Assembly: GCA_029204225.1 (NCBI GenBank)
Contig: CM055111.1
Location: 5,477,139 to 5,541,138 of the forward strand
DNA: 64,000 bases
Direction of reading: 5' to 3'
Origin: Diphasiastrum complanatum
Lineage: Eukaryota > Streptophyta > Lycopodiopsida > Lycopodiales > Lycopodiaceae
This document shows, in pieces, positions 1-10,963 of this stretch. The notes below the pieces were generated by a model. The model made no database searches. It saw nothing but the letters and a program-made list of their open reading frames with translations, and was not told the DNA's origin. The stretch's first letter is position 1. Each line of letters starts with the position of its first letter. The position numbers and the translations under genes are program-made.

Positions 1-513
1 TTTATAAACTTGATCAATTCCAATTTCTAAATTCACATACTAAATTTGGCTGATTTTTGGATCATTAGATCAGCCTAAGTGGTGTCTAATAGGTTGCATA
101 TCAAATTTTCAGCATTTTCATGTAGATCTTGAAATATTCAATTTTTTGTGATTTTGTCAAAACCCTAATTTTGATTGGATATCTAGATAGTAAGATTGAT
201 GTACTTCATTTGAGTGTGTATCAATCTTAGGAAGTGGCAAGAGTTATTAGATTGAGGATAGATCATAGCTTGATCAAGATTTCATGATTCTATGTGTTGA
301 TTTGCTTGGTATAAGTGCTAAAAGAGAATTTTTGAGATAGTTTCAAATCTTTGTGATTTCTTTTGAAAACATTTTTTGTTGTTCAAAGGAGTGCTTTGTG
401 CATTGAAACAGGTTGAAAAAAAAAGATCAGGTCATTGCTACATGGCAACATCAAGTGGAGTCATGTTGGAAGCCAATGATAGGCTTACCTCAAGTAACAC
501 AAGAACACATATA
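1..513 (+). mobile_element. Copia 5' leader and start of gag (truncated)
   Basis: An AT-rich untranslated leader is followed at 442 by a short reading frame beginning MATSSGVMLEANDRLTSSN. It matches the gag start at 29136 and the minus-strand gag at 45232 (MGSTGAYLLEASERLNSTN) in spacing and key residues, so this is the N terminus of a copia gag. It stops being gag-like at about 513, where the palindromic array begins. Only about 24 codons survive. No LTR is seen inside the window for this copy. Confidence 0.6.
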
Positions 514-540
514 GCAAATATCCACGCACAATACAAAGGA

Positions 541-972
541 GGACGCGCGGGCAAAAAAAAATTCGTGTGGATATAGTCGTGGACTAGCATGGATATACGC
601 GTGGATTATCCACGCGTGGATGTTCCACACAAATGTCATTTCCGGCAGTAGATCGGCCGGATGTTGTGAAATTCAAAATGCGTGGATTATCCACGCGTGG
701 ATTATCCATGCCATAGTAAAAACTAAATAAAAAAGACTCGGCTTTCACGTGGATATTGCGTGGATAATTACCCACGCAAAATTTGCTTTATCCACGCAAA
801 ATCCAGAAACTTGAGGTCGTGGATACCGCGTGGATAAAAAAAAATTTATATCTACGCGGTATCCACGCAGATAGGTTTCTAGAATTTGCGTGGATTATCC
901 ACGCGTGGATAATCCATGCAAAAAATTTTGTCCAAAAAAAAAACATTTGGCGCGAACCAAAATGTGGTTCGC
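541..972. repeat. Array of CGTGGAT/ATCCACG palindromes
   Basis: About 430 bases packed with the motif TGCGTGGATTATCCACG and its inverse. The clearest unit, 887-920, is a 34-base near-perfect palindrome with 17-base arms and one mismatch. Similar units lie at 599-621, 679-710 and 829-870. A separate perfect hairpin, GCGAACCA (952-959) against TGGTTCGC (965-972), closes the right edge. The block interrupts the copia gag. It could be a foldback element or a decayed palindromic satellite. No transposase is visible. Confidence 0.65.
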
Positions 973-1250
973 TCCGAAACTAGAGGTGACTTTCTATTTT
1001 TGTGTTGTGTGAGAGAGAGAGAAAGAGAGTACAGATAGGAGTGAGAATGAAATGAGGATGAATGTGAGTGAGAAGATTGATAGTGTTTGGGATTTTTAGT
1101 TCATTGATGGATGTTAATAGTATGTGTTTTGTGATCATAAGTTTTAAGATCTTTTTTGTTTGTGATGTAGGTTCAGATATGAAAAATGAAAAATGAGCTT
1201 TCATTGCAAAGGATTCAAAGATCAAGTGCATGCAAAAGGAAAAGCAAGAT

Positions 1251-1388
1251 GCTGAGTCGCGATAGATAATCAACATTTGTATGATACTTTCCTTGACGAT
1301 GATAAGTGAATTCCTGCAGAAGTAGAACCCATCGAGCAATTCGTCCTGATAGATCTGGTTTATTTACAAGATACTTAAACCTATGGAC
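1251..1388 (-). pseudogene. Ty3/gypsy RNase H fragment
   Basis: The minus strand reads about 46 open codons including KYLVNKPDLSGRIARW and then HTNVDYLSRL. This is the C-terminal part of gypsy RNase H: the VNKP..SGRIARW..LL.EF stretch and the terminal ADxLSR motif. It has no start, no upstream reverse transcriptase and no LTR, so it is an isolated scrap. Its right edge lies next to the 3' end of a minus-strand copia element. Confidence 0.65.
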
Positions 1389-1663
1389 TCAATCCCAGAT
1401 GGCATCTTGGCCTCACACGTGTGAGACCCACTTATGCACATAATTCACGATATACTACATGGCTAGATTTGCCAACATATGCAATTTTTCACACTCCTCC
1501 TCAAATCTAGCCTTGGAAATTATGATACTCTTATCAATCACTCCAATTGAAGATCTTAGCTTGACAAATGAATTCTTAGGTAAGGATTTAGTGAATAGAT
1601 CAACTAAGCGATTTAATGAAGACACATGTTGGAGCTTGATTTCTTAGGCTTGCACTTTCTCCC

Positions 1664-2812
1664 TCACAAAATGATGATCAATCTCGATGTGCTTGCTCCT
1701 TGCATATTAGTAGCAAGTGATTGGGATGATTGGTTGTCACAATAGATGATAGGGATCTCTTCCTCAGTGACATGAAGCTCCACCAATAGCCTCTTGAGCC
1801 ATAAGACCTCCCTGCATGTTGATGTCAAGGCCTTATACTTGGATTCTGTGGAAGATAAAGAGATTGTATCTTGCTTTTTGGAAAGCCACGATACTACTCC
1901 CTCACGTAAGAAGGTGGAAAGTTCACTTATTGACTTTTGATTCACTTTTTCACCTACAAAATCCGAGTCACTATAGGCTCTTAAGCCAAGATTAGTCCCT
2001 TTATACAATATGCCAAAATTCTTAGTTGATGAAATATATCTAAGAACCCTTTTGGCCATCTTCCAATGAGATACCAAAGGACTTTGCATGAATTGGATTA
2101 ACATTCCAACACTATAACTAAGATCAGGTCTAGTTATAGTTAAATATATCAAGGAGCCTATAAGCCTTCTATATAAAGTGATGTCCTCATAGGATGCTTC
2201 ATCACCATCAATAGATGCTTTTACATGTTGCTCCATTGGAGTCTCAATGCCTTTACAATCCTTCATTCCAAATCTATCTAGTATGGATGTAGCATATTTA
2301 GATTGACAAATGAAACTAAATTCACATCCTCTTATGGCCTTTATTCCTAGAATGAAGCTCAATAGGCCGAGATCTACCATTTTAAACTCTTTAGATAATG
2401 CAATTTTTACATCTCTTATTCCATCTAGATCATTACCACTCAAAATAATGTCATCAACATACAATACAAGAATAATGATCTTCCCATCATGAAATCTTAT
2501 GTACAATGATGGATCATAAGTACTCAAAACAAAGCTGATGGAGATAAGAAAAGAGTTTAGCCTAGAGTACCATGCTCTAGGTGCTTGCTTGAGTCCGTAG
2601 AGACTCTTCTTCAAAAAACACACCTTCACTTCATGCTTTTCCTTGATGAAGCCCTCAAGTTGCCTCATGTAGATCTCTTCCTCCAAGTAGCCATTGAGGA
2701 AGGCATTTGTAAAATCAAGCTGGAATAGCTCCCAATTGAAGGTAGTTGCAAGACTTATGATCTTTAATAGTAACAAGCTTAGCCACATGAGCAAAAGTTT
2801 CATCATAATCAA
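1664..2812 (-). pseudogene. Copia reverse transcriptase and RNase H
   Basis: An open stretch of 382 codons. Reverse transcriptase motifs are present: FTNAFLNGYLEEEIYMRQ, KKSLYGLKQAPRAWY, and the catalytic YVDDIILSG intact near residue 118. RNase H follows with the copia-typical DSDFVGE, LSSTESKYKAL and CDNQS. The first 40 or so codons are out of register with the N-terminal piece at 2900-2715 (KHRAIIVAKGFLQTKGIDY), so a frameshift lies near 2760. In a full copia polyprotein these domains copy element RNA into DNA. Here there is no gag-protease end, so it is probably inactive. Confidence 0.85.
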
Positions 2813-3128
2813 TTCCTTTGGTTTGTAGAAACCCTTTTGCTACAATAATAGCTCTATGCTTACTTATTGATCCATCTTGATTATACTTCAATCTATACAC
2901 CCACTTGCAATCAAGTCGTTTCTTCCCTTAAGGAAGATTTACAAGCTTCCAAGTATGATTCTCCATGAGAGCATCATATCCACTTGCATTAGCATCCATC
3001 CAACTCTTTGATTTACAAGCATTTTCATAGCAAGGTGGTTCATCAAGCATTGAAGTAAGAAAAGTGTAAGATATGAAAGATGAAGTGCCTTCCCTTCGAT
3101 CACCTTTGCCATCATAAGTGAGTCTCAA
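2715..3128 (-). pseudogene. Copia RT N-terminus and preceding linker
   Basis: Two short open pieces. 3128-2928 carries SYTFLTSMLDEPPCYE and WMDANASGYDALMENHTWKL, the copia segment where the polyprotein passes into reverse transcriptase. 2900-2715 continues with MYRLKYNQDGSISKHRA and IIVAKGFLQTKGIDY. They are separated by a stop or frameshift near 2915 and overlap the main RT frame at 2715-2812 in another frame. The first motif recurs at about 43610 in the second minus-strand copia, so the two copies are related. Confidence 0.75.
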
Positions 3129-3261
3129 TGGCTCGACTCTTGCTCTTGTCGATCTTCTTGGAGTCCTTGGATCTTGAGGTGGATCCTCGAGATCTTCGTC
3201 ACTTTGAAGCTACTCCTTCATCCTAGCATGGTCTTTGGCATCAAGATGATTAGTAGCATTG

Positions 3262-3618
3262 TCACTTCATTTCACAAGCATGTCCTTCATAAAAAATAAC
3301 ATCCCTACTCATTATTACTTTCTTAGTGATGGGATTGAAGACTCTATATCCCACAAAGATGCCTTTGATGGAGGTTGCATCATCCTTCTTCCTTGTATCC
3401 AAGGATTGGTTTACATAGCAAGTGGATTCAAAAATTTTGAGATCCTTGAGATTGGGATCCTCTCCAAATAGAGCTTCATGTGGTGTGATTCTTCCAATGG
3501 CTTGGTCGAGCAATCTATTGCATAAGAAATTAGCACATGTGATTGCCTCATCCCAAAATGGTTTGGGTAGAGAGGAATCTAGCCTTAAGGCCCAACCTTT
3601 TGTGCCATAGCTCCACAT
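3262..3618 (-). pseudogene. Copia integrase C-terminal region
   Basis: 119 open codons containing LPKPFWDEAITCANFLCNR, TPHEALFGEDPNLKDLKIFE and KGIFVGYRVFNPITKKVI. This is the conserved end of copia integrase, between the catalytic glutamate region and reverse transcriptase. The DDE catalytic core that should precede it is absent. The minus-strand sequence upstream (3812-3640) jumps directly to the GAG-pre-integrase words LSVRQLMDNGLDVQFKHG. Confidence 0.8.
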
Positions 3619-3812
3619 TAGAGATCTCCACCTTTGCCAAATTCACACTCTCCATTGCAACATTAGTGTCTAGTTAAACAATCTATCTTGTTTAAAACCC
3701 TTTGCTATGCATTCACCATTCTTAAGGATGGAACAAACTCCATGCTTAAATTGTACATCTAGGCCATTATCCATTAATTGCCTAACGCTTAAAAAATTCT
3801 TGGTTAACTTGT

Positions 3813-5092
3813 TGGGGGTATATGTGATGCCACAAAATTATTAAATATTGAATATCAATGTAAATATGGCATGATATACTCGAAAATGAAGATATGAGCC
3901 GGATAAGTATAAATCATGAACAGGCCTAAGTCATTTTTCGAGAATATATCTCCTAAGTACTTGCCTTATAATAAAGGGAAAGACCTTTAAAAGGAAAGAC
4001 ATTGCCTTGGATAACCTTTACTAGGTCGTCCATACGAAACGACTAGATATGGAAAGACATGTTAAACTAGAGTAATCTTAACTCTTAGTTAAATATACCT
4101 TTCATGGTATAATTGAACGTATTTTCAATCTAATTGTTAACTAGACCCTTTTGTGAGAGCGACACACCTGTTGTTTTAGAGGTGTGTTTGTTCGTCCCGT
4201 AGAACATATATTGATCTCACACTTCAGTCTTGAGCATGGAGAGAGAAGAGTTTATGCATATGTAAGAGGTTGAAGAAGTGAATAGAGTTCTGTGAGTTAT
4301 TCTCCCTTATCTCTGTTCTCCGCACTGCTAAGTGTGAGTGATCTTGAGTCTACTAGCAATCTCTAACGCATTACATGAATTACTCTCTGATTAGACAGAC
4401 ACTCTAGTGCATTACAGTCGTTTGTTGTGTATCCGGAAAACATGCTCTAAAGAACTGTCTTAAAACCATCTTATTGGTCTGGTGCGAATACTTTCTTTTC
4501 AACACTCAAATAACGACTATCTTTGGTACAATCTAACACGATCATTGAATAAAGCTGTATGTATACAAATGAGATGACAGTCCCTATCTGAAGAATTGAG
4601 TCTTTGATCTGTTTTCCTGATTGTAACTGACATAAGTTTCTAACGTGCTCTAAAACTATTCGTGTTCTTTAACCATTAATTTGGACTTCAGTTGTTGAGG
4701 ACTTTTGTCTAGAAATGAACAATTCGCGAATGCAATTAATTGATTGTCTGCACAGTCGCGAATACATTGAACAATTCTCGACTCTTTGTTGACACCTTAA
4801 TCAACCAGAGTGTAGTACAACAATACTACTCTGATAACATATCATTTGTAGAACGCGTTTCATTCGATTTGATAGAGGCCAGATTGTTGTTCTGAAATTA
4901 TCAACACAACACACCCCAAATATAAGTAACACTGGTTACTTTTTAATGTCTGTCGACAACCAGAATAACACTTGAAACCATTTGCCATAAATTGTACCAA
5001 ATACATAACTTTCTAACGCTGTCCTTTGTGGGAACGACACTATTTACTACAAAATCTATATTAACCTTGTTGGTATAGTACAACATATACCA
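3813..5092 (+). mobile_element. Gypsy-type long terminal repeat
   Basis: About 1.28 kb placed between copia coding sequence and a gypsy primer site. It begins TGGGGGTATATGT and ends ACATATACCA, an imperfect inverted terminal match with TG and CA ends. A gypsy leader and gag follow. No gene is seen inside. The exact left edge is a judgement, since TG also occurs at 3810. A 3' partner LTR was not found: the element decays near 7350. Confidence 0.6.
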
Positions 5093-5097
5093 ATTTT

Positions 5098-5115
5098 TGG
5101 TGCCATTGCCGGGGA
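5098..5115 (+). promoter_or_regulatory. Primer binding site of gypsy element
   Basis: TGGTGCCATTGCCGGGGA lies six bases after the LTR end. It is one of three sites of this kind in the window; the others are 17715-17732 and 41758-41775. From family knowledge, the TGGCGCCGTTGCCGGGGA form marks Tat/Athila-type gypsy elements in plants. Confidence 0.7.
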
Positions 5116-5167
5116 TAGTTTGGGAAAGTTATAAGAAATCTGACACATCCATCTCCATCTCTAGTGT

Positions 5168-6090
5168 ATGTCAGATAGAGAATCCAGATTAGAATGATAC
5201 CGTAAGCTTAGAGAGGAATTTTTAACAAAGACAGAGTGAGAGTACTAGTCAAAGAAATCTAGACGAAATCACTGCCCAATTACTTGAACTCCTAATTAGC
5301 TTCGGTATGGAGGGTCCTGCTGCATGTTTCATTTCTATCTCAAAAATTAAGTACGATTATTTAAAGGGACTTCTTCTGATGATGCAGATAGCTATGTCTC
5401 ACAATTTGAGTCAATCGCTAATGCGAATAACGAAGGTACTGACATAGACAAACTACGAATATTTTCTGGTCTGCTAAGAAGAAGGCGCGCATATGGTACA
5501 GTTAGGTTGAACCAGGCTGTGTAGGAATCCGGTACCTGCTGAAAGATGCATTTCTGAAAGAGTTCAGAGAAATCGGTTACAAATCTAGAATTCTCGGACG
5601 TTTGAACAATGTTCAGAAGAAGAGTAAAGAATTTCTTTGCAAATATACACGAAAGCTTAGAAATCTTATAGGAAAACTAACCAGTATATATCCCGTTGAT
5701 ATGCAGATCGAATGGTTTTTGGCTGGTTTACCACCAAAGACTGATTGGTATTGCAGACAAGGGGACATGGCCTCCTTAGCAGCAGTAATAGCTAGTGCAA
5801 AAAATTTCAAGACCTCGAAACTAGCACGAAAGAGAAGATCAACTAAAAGATCTCGAAAGTCTAAAACTGATTCCAGTGATATCGATGATGATTCAGATTT
5901 TGACTCAAGTATCAGTTCGTCAAGTTCGGAATCTGAAAGCAGTGATTCATCAGAATCAGAAGATGATAAAGGAGAGAGAAAGAATAAACGATGATCCAAA
6001 CGAAAGGACGACACGAAAGTTGTTGAGGATAAGTCGTCAACTTCTAAAGTTGAAAAGCTTTGGAAGAGTAATATGACTGACCTTAATAGA
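5168..6090 (+). pseudogene. Ty3/gypsy gag
   Basis: The frame starts MSDRESRLE at 5168 but is interrupted several times before a 130-codon open stretch (5602-5994). That stretch contains KLRNLIGKLTSIYPVDMQI and EWFLAGLPPKTDWYCRQG, followed by a basic patch and a long serine/aspartate/glutamate tail. The same words recur in the gag at 41885-42700 (IYPVAMQIDWYLAGLP), so the two are paralogous. After 5994 a second frame continues with KLWKSNMTDLNRF. The zinc knuckle seen in the other copy is missing here. Gag would form the particle that packages element RNA. Confidence 0.75.
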
Positions 6091-6120
6091 TTTGTGCATG
6101 TTTGAGAGTCACTTGGAGAA

Positions 6121-7350
6121 TCAGAGTTGGCGGAATTCACAGAATTATTGAAGGAGTATCAAAATGTTTTTGCTTGGTCGCTCAACGATTTGAAAGGTAT
6201 ATCTACAGAATTTGGAGTGCACAGTATTGATCTTAAGAAGATGCTGTACCTGTTCGATAGAGACAATATCGTCTCAATCCTAAGTACTCTCTCATGGTTA
6301 AGGACGAACTCAACAACCACCTTAAGGCAGGTAATATCTATCTCGTCTTAAGCAGTGAATGGGTTTCACCCATTGTTGTCGTCCCAAAGAAGAAAACTGG
6401 CAAAATACAAACTCAATGCTACCACAAGGAAGGACCATCATCCTCTGCCCTTCACTGATTCTATCTTAGATCAGGTTGCTGGTCAAGAGATTTACAGTTT
6501 ATGTGATAGATTTTCTAGATATAATCAGGTTGGAGTGCAAAAGGAGGATCATTCAAGGACCACATTCACTACGGATTGGGGCACTTATGCCTACAACAAA
6601 ATGCCCTTCGGCCTTTTCAACGCTCTAGCGACTTTTCAGCGAATCATGATGTTAATTTTTGCTGCCTTTATAAGAACTTTTTTCGAAATATTTATTTATG
6701 ATTTTTGTGTATATAGTGATATTAAGACACACCTACAGAAGCTGAAATTAACATTGCAACGGTGTCGAGATACTTGTTTATCCGTTCATCCAGAGAAATG
6801 CTTTTTCGGTATGAAAGAAGAAATATTACTAAGACACGGAATATCTAACAGAGGAATAGAAGTCGACAAAGATAAAGTCGAGCTTATAAAGAATCTCCAG
6901 ATACCAACCAATTTACGTGAACTAAGAGCTTTCTTAGGACATGTCGGCTATTATCAAAGATTTATTCAAAATCATGCTTCTATTGCTGCCTCTCTTACAC
7001 ATCTACTGAAGAAACAAGTGGAATACTTGTGGATGAATGAACAGCAGAAAGCAGTCGAAGAACTTAAAGCAAAGGTTGATCAATGCTCCTATTCTGAGAC
7101 CACCCAACTAGACTATTTTATTTCATAGTTATGTTGATGTTTCTGCATTTGGTATTGGCGTTTGTCTGAGCCAGAAGGACGACCAAAAGAAGGATCATCC
7201 CATCTACTATGTGAGTCGACAGCTCAGTGCCTTAGAGAAGAATTATTCGGCTACATAAAGGGAAGCACTTGGCATGATTTTCACTGTTAAGAAATTTTGG
7301 CATTGTTTGCTGATATATGCATTTATTTTTCATGCGGATCATTATAAGGA
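6121..7350 (+). pseudogene. Ty3/gypsy reverse transcriptase and RNase H
   Basis: Starts with ELLKEYQNVFAWSLNDLKGI, the usual lead-in to gypsy reverse transcriptase. The protease is absent. The main open stretch (6355-7128, 257 codons) carries HHPLPFTDSILDQ, YNKMPFGLFNALATFQR, CLSVHPEKCFFG and LRAFLGHVGYYQRFI. The catalytic box reads IYDFCVYS where the family has an aspartate pair (xxDDFCVYS), so one catalytic aspartate is lost. RNase H follows out of frame (DVSAFGIGVCLSQ, IYYVSRQLSALEKNY) with a stop near 7257, ending about 7350. Non-functional. Confidence 0.85.
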
Positions 7351-7351
7351 A

Positions 7352-7858
7352 CTATACCTAAATTTATGATGAGATTTTGACCAACTAGCCACATACTTGG
7401 CATGACTCTAGGAAAGAGGCTAGGGTTGCAAATCAGGGCAAAAAAGCCAAGTTAACTTCCTTATTACATGCTATAAATTCACCTAACTTCAAAAAGAAAG
7501 TCACTTATGCTATGTATTCCATCTCTCCATAGTGAGAAGATAGATTGTTTTTGGAGCTCATTGGCAATCTCGAGCTACTCCACTATGTACATTGTGATTT
7601 TGTGATCAAAATGCAACCAAGTTGATTACTACTTCATTCTCAATCTACCGGCCATACAACAAGTTGTGGTTCACACGTGTGGACTTGGATTTCATCATTG
7701 ATCAATGCTTTTGATTGTATTGCTTGTTGTGTTTGCTAAATTGCCAATCCAGATCAACTTTTTGTGTCTAATTTTTTAATAGATTGTTAAGCAAGCATCC
7801 AATCACTCTTGTGGATCTTTCTAAGATCTAGTTATGGTCCTAAAGTACAGTACTTTCA
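7352..7858 (+). mobile_element. Copia LTR, family C1 (solo, 5' truncated)
   Basis: Aligns by eye with the complete C1 LTR at 27987-28498: ATTTATGATGAGAT near the start, the CTCCATAGTGAGAAGATAG block, CACACGTGTG at 7672-7681, and the GTACAGTACTTTCA end. No primer site follows. The next bases are gypsy gag, so this is a solo LTR or a junction. The first few bases of the LTR are lost at the join with gypsy RNase H. Confidence 0.75.
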
Positions 7859-7861
7859 CAC

Positions 7862-8340
7862 CTTTGATGGAAGCATTCACTCCATTAATGTAGACAATTG
7901 GCTAAAAGATTTGGAATATAACTTCTACTATATTGGAGGTATTGGTGATAGTGATATGGTTTTCTTTGCTTCATAGGATTTCCAAGGACGTGCTCAATCA
8001 TGATGGAAAATCATTCAAGACTTTCTTCTTGTGAATTAGTTTAATCTCAAAGCAGTTTGTATAGAGGTCTTCAATCGATCCGACTTCATCAAATGGTGTT
8101 CTTTGAAAAATAACCACAATTGTTGAGTACAATCAAGAATTCCAGTAGATGTTTCCAATATTCGATTATGGGGAAGTATATCTTGTACAATGTTATATAT
8201 ATGGCTTACAACCACAATATCGGAACGCTGTAAAAAATTATCTACAAACTACTTCTCTACAGCTTGTGTTTTAATAATGGAATCTGCATTAGACTACGAG
8301 CAACAAGAACAAAGGCTTCAACTGAAAGTTGAAAGGAAAG
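7862..8340 (+). pseudogene. Gypsy-type gag of a pol-less element
   Basis: Broken frames read FDGSIHSINVDNWLKDLE, YNFYYIGGIGDSDMVFFAS, DFQGRAQS, then LVQCYIYGLQPQYRNAV and SALDYEQQEQRLQLKVER. This is the retrotransposon gag core: W-L-E near the start, the GxA..W box, and the later YIxGLxPxYR box. At least three stops interrupt it (TAG near 7974, others near 8038 and 8278). A zinc knuckle is not seen downstream. An acidic ORF and an unknown ORF follow, and no protease, RT or integrase is visible. Confidence 0.65.
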
Positions 8341-8399
8341 AAGAACATGGTTTGCAAAAATGAAGATGCGGATACAAAAATTGATCGTTCAAAATAAAG

Positions 8400-8850
8400 C
8401 ATTAGTGGATCGACAACCGAAACAAGTGGATGAAAGTGAAGACGCTTCTGATGATGAAGATGATCCCAACAAATGAGTCTGATGAGCAAAGCGACAACGA
8501 CGAAATGGATGAGCAAAGCAACAATGAAATTCAAGTTCCAAATTCAGTAATGGTTGCATACAACAAAATTCTTATTCAAGGTTTAGACCAAGATGTGATG
8601 ATAGATAGTGAAAATCAAGATTTAGACAAAAGGATGGATTCAGATCAGATGCAAGGATAGATGGAGACAATCTGGACTCAGATCAAAACTTATTCATAGA
8701 TAACGAAACTATTAACCAAGAAAATGAGGATTAGGGTTTAATTCAAGATGCAGAATTTGATCAAGGGAATGATATTGTCAAAGCACATGATGGTCAAATG
8801 GAAGAGCAAATTTCAGAATTGTCAATTGGACGAGTTAACTCCTGATCAAG
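8400..8850 (+). pseudogene. Acidic Asp/Glu/Gln-rich ORF
   Basis: About 140 codons spread over two or three frames. One open part (8430-8660) reads NESDEQSDNDEMDEQSNNE and later DLDKRMDSDQMQG. The continuation in another frame reads DGDNLDSDQNLFIDNE and GQMEEQISELSIGRVNS before a stop near 8850. Composition is very acidic with short internal repeats of the DQ/DS type. No domain is recognised. It lies between the gag and the unknown ORF of the same element and is probably an element-encoded linker. Confidence 0.45.
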
Positions 8851-9088
8851 AGAAAATCCAAGAATCAATTAATCATCATTGGTAATTGGAGCAACATAAC
8901 ATTCCATATAAGATCCAAATTCTCATTGAACACCCTTTCAAGTCTCACTTCATCCATCAAAGTTTTGGAACAAGATTTACATCAATGTCTTAATTTTATC
9001 AATGAATATGGACCATCAAATTGAGAGTATTTCTATGCTCAAAGAAAGTTGATCAAGGCATTCACTGGACTTTCAGAATGAGGATTAT

Positions 9089-9811
9089 ATGGCATTAATA
9101 TTCCATGGTTTGAAATTGAGTGGCTATTTTAATAATTTGATCGACGAAACATTTCAATATGATTTGGGAGCTTTTGAGAATATTTTTATTCTTGACAACG
9201 ATCTAATGGGGTTTGAGGTATTCAACGAGCATATTCTCCACGATGAAGAGATTTTATTATTACATGAATATCCTACTCGTATCAATATTGTTGATTATTG
9301 TTTCATTCTTCATTGATCCATTTTACAAGAGTTAAAAGTGGCTTCTATTGGGGAATCATATTCCTATGGATTCTCTAGAACTCAACAACCAATATCTGAT
9401 TCACATGTGTATTCAGAATACATGGACGTGAATAATGATTGGGAATATTCTCTCAATCAACCAACACTCTATAGGAAGTTGATTTCAAAATATGCCATTG
9501 ATTTGTATTAATTTCTTTGGAGAAAAAATTTACATTGCTCAGTAGATTCATATGTGGTCAATACTTTATTGAGTAATGTCAACAATGATTTTCTATGGTG
9601 GAAAGAATTGGTATTTCCATGGTTAAACCTTGGAACATATATAAATTCTCCCAAATCAATGCTTCAGGCATATACATGGCTAGTTATGGATTACAAATCT
9701 CTAGAAATAAATTTTATATAAAATCCAAACTGGCAAAATCAGAATTCAACTCTCTTCGGCATATCCAAGCAACACTTTTCAATGGTGTTGATTTGTGTTG
9801 GCCAAATTTAA
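9089..9811 (+). pseudogene. Unknown element-encoded ORF, decayed
   Basis: One frame from the ATG at 9089 runs about 240 codons with only three internal stops (near 9314, 9509 and 9720), far fewer than chance in AT-rich DNA. It reads MALIFHGLKLSGYF at the start and later SNVNNDFLWWKELVFPWLN. No known domain is recognised. Its position after gag and an acidic ORF, and before the polypurine tract and LTR (10421-10963), suggests a protein of the retrotransposon rather than a host gene. Confidence 0.45.
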
Positions 9812-10059
9812 TAAAAATTTGTCTATATTTGAAGAAGACGTATGTTCAAATTTGTCTATATTTGTAGAAGACATATTTGAAAATTTGTCTACTTCAGGCA
9901 ACAATATGTTCAACGACATATCTCATCGCATGATTGAGTGTCATTCTTAATGTCACCTACCTCGTATGGAGCATTTGTATTTGAACAACAATTTATGACT
10001 ACCATTGCTCATGGAAGAATTATAATTTTCTTCATCAAATTGGCCCCAAACAGCATGGA

Positions 10060-10326
10060 TTGGTAGCTAGGACAGAAGATAAAAACAAGAATCCAAGGGA
10101 ATTGGATAAGCATCCGAGTTGGTATGATGTCGAGGAAGCAGACAAAAGAGGATATTGTGGTGATACTCTTTGTCCATTCCATACAAATTGGTTGCCAATA
10201 AGCAATATGGTGTTTCATCAACCTCTTCTTCGACCATCATTTTTTCCTTCATGGGAATATGGATTACAGTCTGAAGCTAACAAATGGATTCAATTCAACA
10301 GCTTTGGATCTAAAATGATGCAATAA
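10060..10326 (+). pseudogene. Hypothetical ORF near 3' end of the element
   Basis: 88 open codons containing NPRELDKHPSWYDVEEADK and LCPFHTNWLPISNMVF. It is not recognised. It could be a continuation of the unknown ORF at 9089-9811 after frameshifts. It ends about 95 bases before the polypurine tract. Confidence 0.3.
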
Positions 10327-10420
10327 GTTTTGGACGACACAATCTCAAACATAACTACTTAACGGAGATGATCAAGCTAATCAAACAGACGTCTTTCATT
10401 TTTTAGGACAAAAATGTTTA

Positions 10421-10431
10421 AGTAGGGGGAG
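10421..10431 (+). promoter_or_regulatory. Polypurine tract
   Basis: AGTAGGGGGAG lies immediately before the LTR start TGTCATG. In LTR elements this purine run primes plus-strand synthesis, so it fixes the orientation of the 7862-10963 element as plus. Confidence 0.7.
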
Positions 10432-10963
10432 TGTCATGTAGTTTTAGTACATCAGTGCTTATCAACGTATCAGAATATCCAATGTAAGCTTTGTAGGCCC
10501 AAAATGAGCTATTAGCTTTAATAACAAGGCGGTTTCCTCTTTAGGCCTTCCAAAGTAATTAATAAGGATAATAGGCCAATAAGGCCCAAAATAAATTTAA
10601 TAAGGCTTAACAAGTACTAACTATCCCTCAAGATAGTTATATTAGGGCTTTGCCTATAAGTAGGCAAGAGACATCAATTTTAGGATCTTTTGGGCTGATT
10701 TGCAAATGAGAGCTCTAAGCCTCCTAGTCTTTGTGAATGTGAGCCATGGGAATAGAGCTTGGTAGGTCTCACATGCCCAATCCACATCAATCAATGCCCA
10801 TTTGTACTTGGTTGATTCCATCCCTTTGATTCTATTGATAATTCCTTGAAGCTCCATTTGTTCTTTGTGTTTTACGGCTATATCAACATGAATGCTATGT
10901 TGTTTGCTTGATCTTAGCTTTAGTTTGATTGCTATGGCTATTTGATTGGGTTGGCACATGACA
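10432..10963 (+). mobile_element. 3' LTR of the pol-less gypsy-like element
   Basis: 532 bases bounded by perfect 7-base inverted ends, TGTCATG and CATGACA. An internal CCTATAAGTAGG at about 10651-10662 is a plausible TATA box. The polypurine tract abuts the left end. The 5' LTR is not in the window: a copia C1 LTR occupies the place upstream of gag. No ORF is supported inside. Confidence 0.8.

Larger units (their letters stand above)
1405..3812 (-). mobile_element. Ty1/copia element remnant, LTRs missing
   Basis: Read on the minus strand, the order is GAG-pre-integrase end (3812-3640), integrase C-terminal part (3618-3262), linker (3128-2928), reverse transcriptase and RNase H (2900-1664), then a short tail after RNase H. 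The integrase catalytic core is deleted between the first two blocks. The gypsy LTR beginning at 3813 directly abuts the 5' end, in the middle of the motif corresponding to LLSVGQL (here NFLSVRQL). A 14-base palindrome, CTCACACGTGTGAG, lies at 1412-1425 and recalls those in the copia LTRs of this window. Confidence 0.8.

Noticed and set aside
541-972. CRISPR-like repeat array
   Set aside because: Units are palindromic and irregularly spaced without unique equal-length spacers, in a eukaryotic retroelement setting.
5613-6140. Minus-strand 175-codon serine/leucine-rich frame
   Set aside because: It is the antisense shadow of the serine/acidic tail of the gypsy gag on the plus strand.
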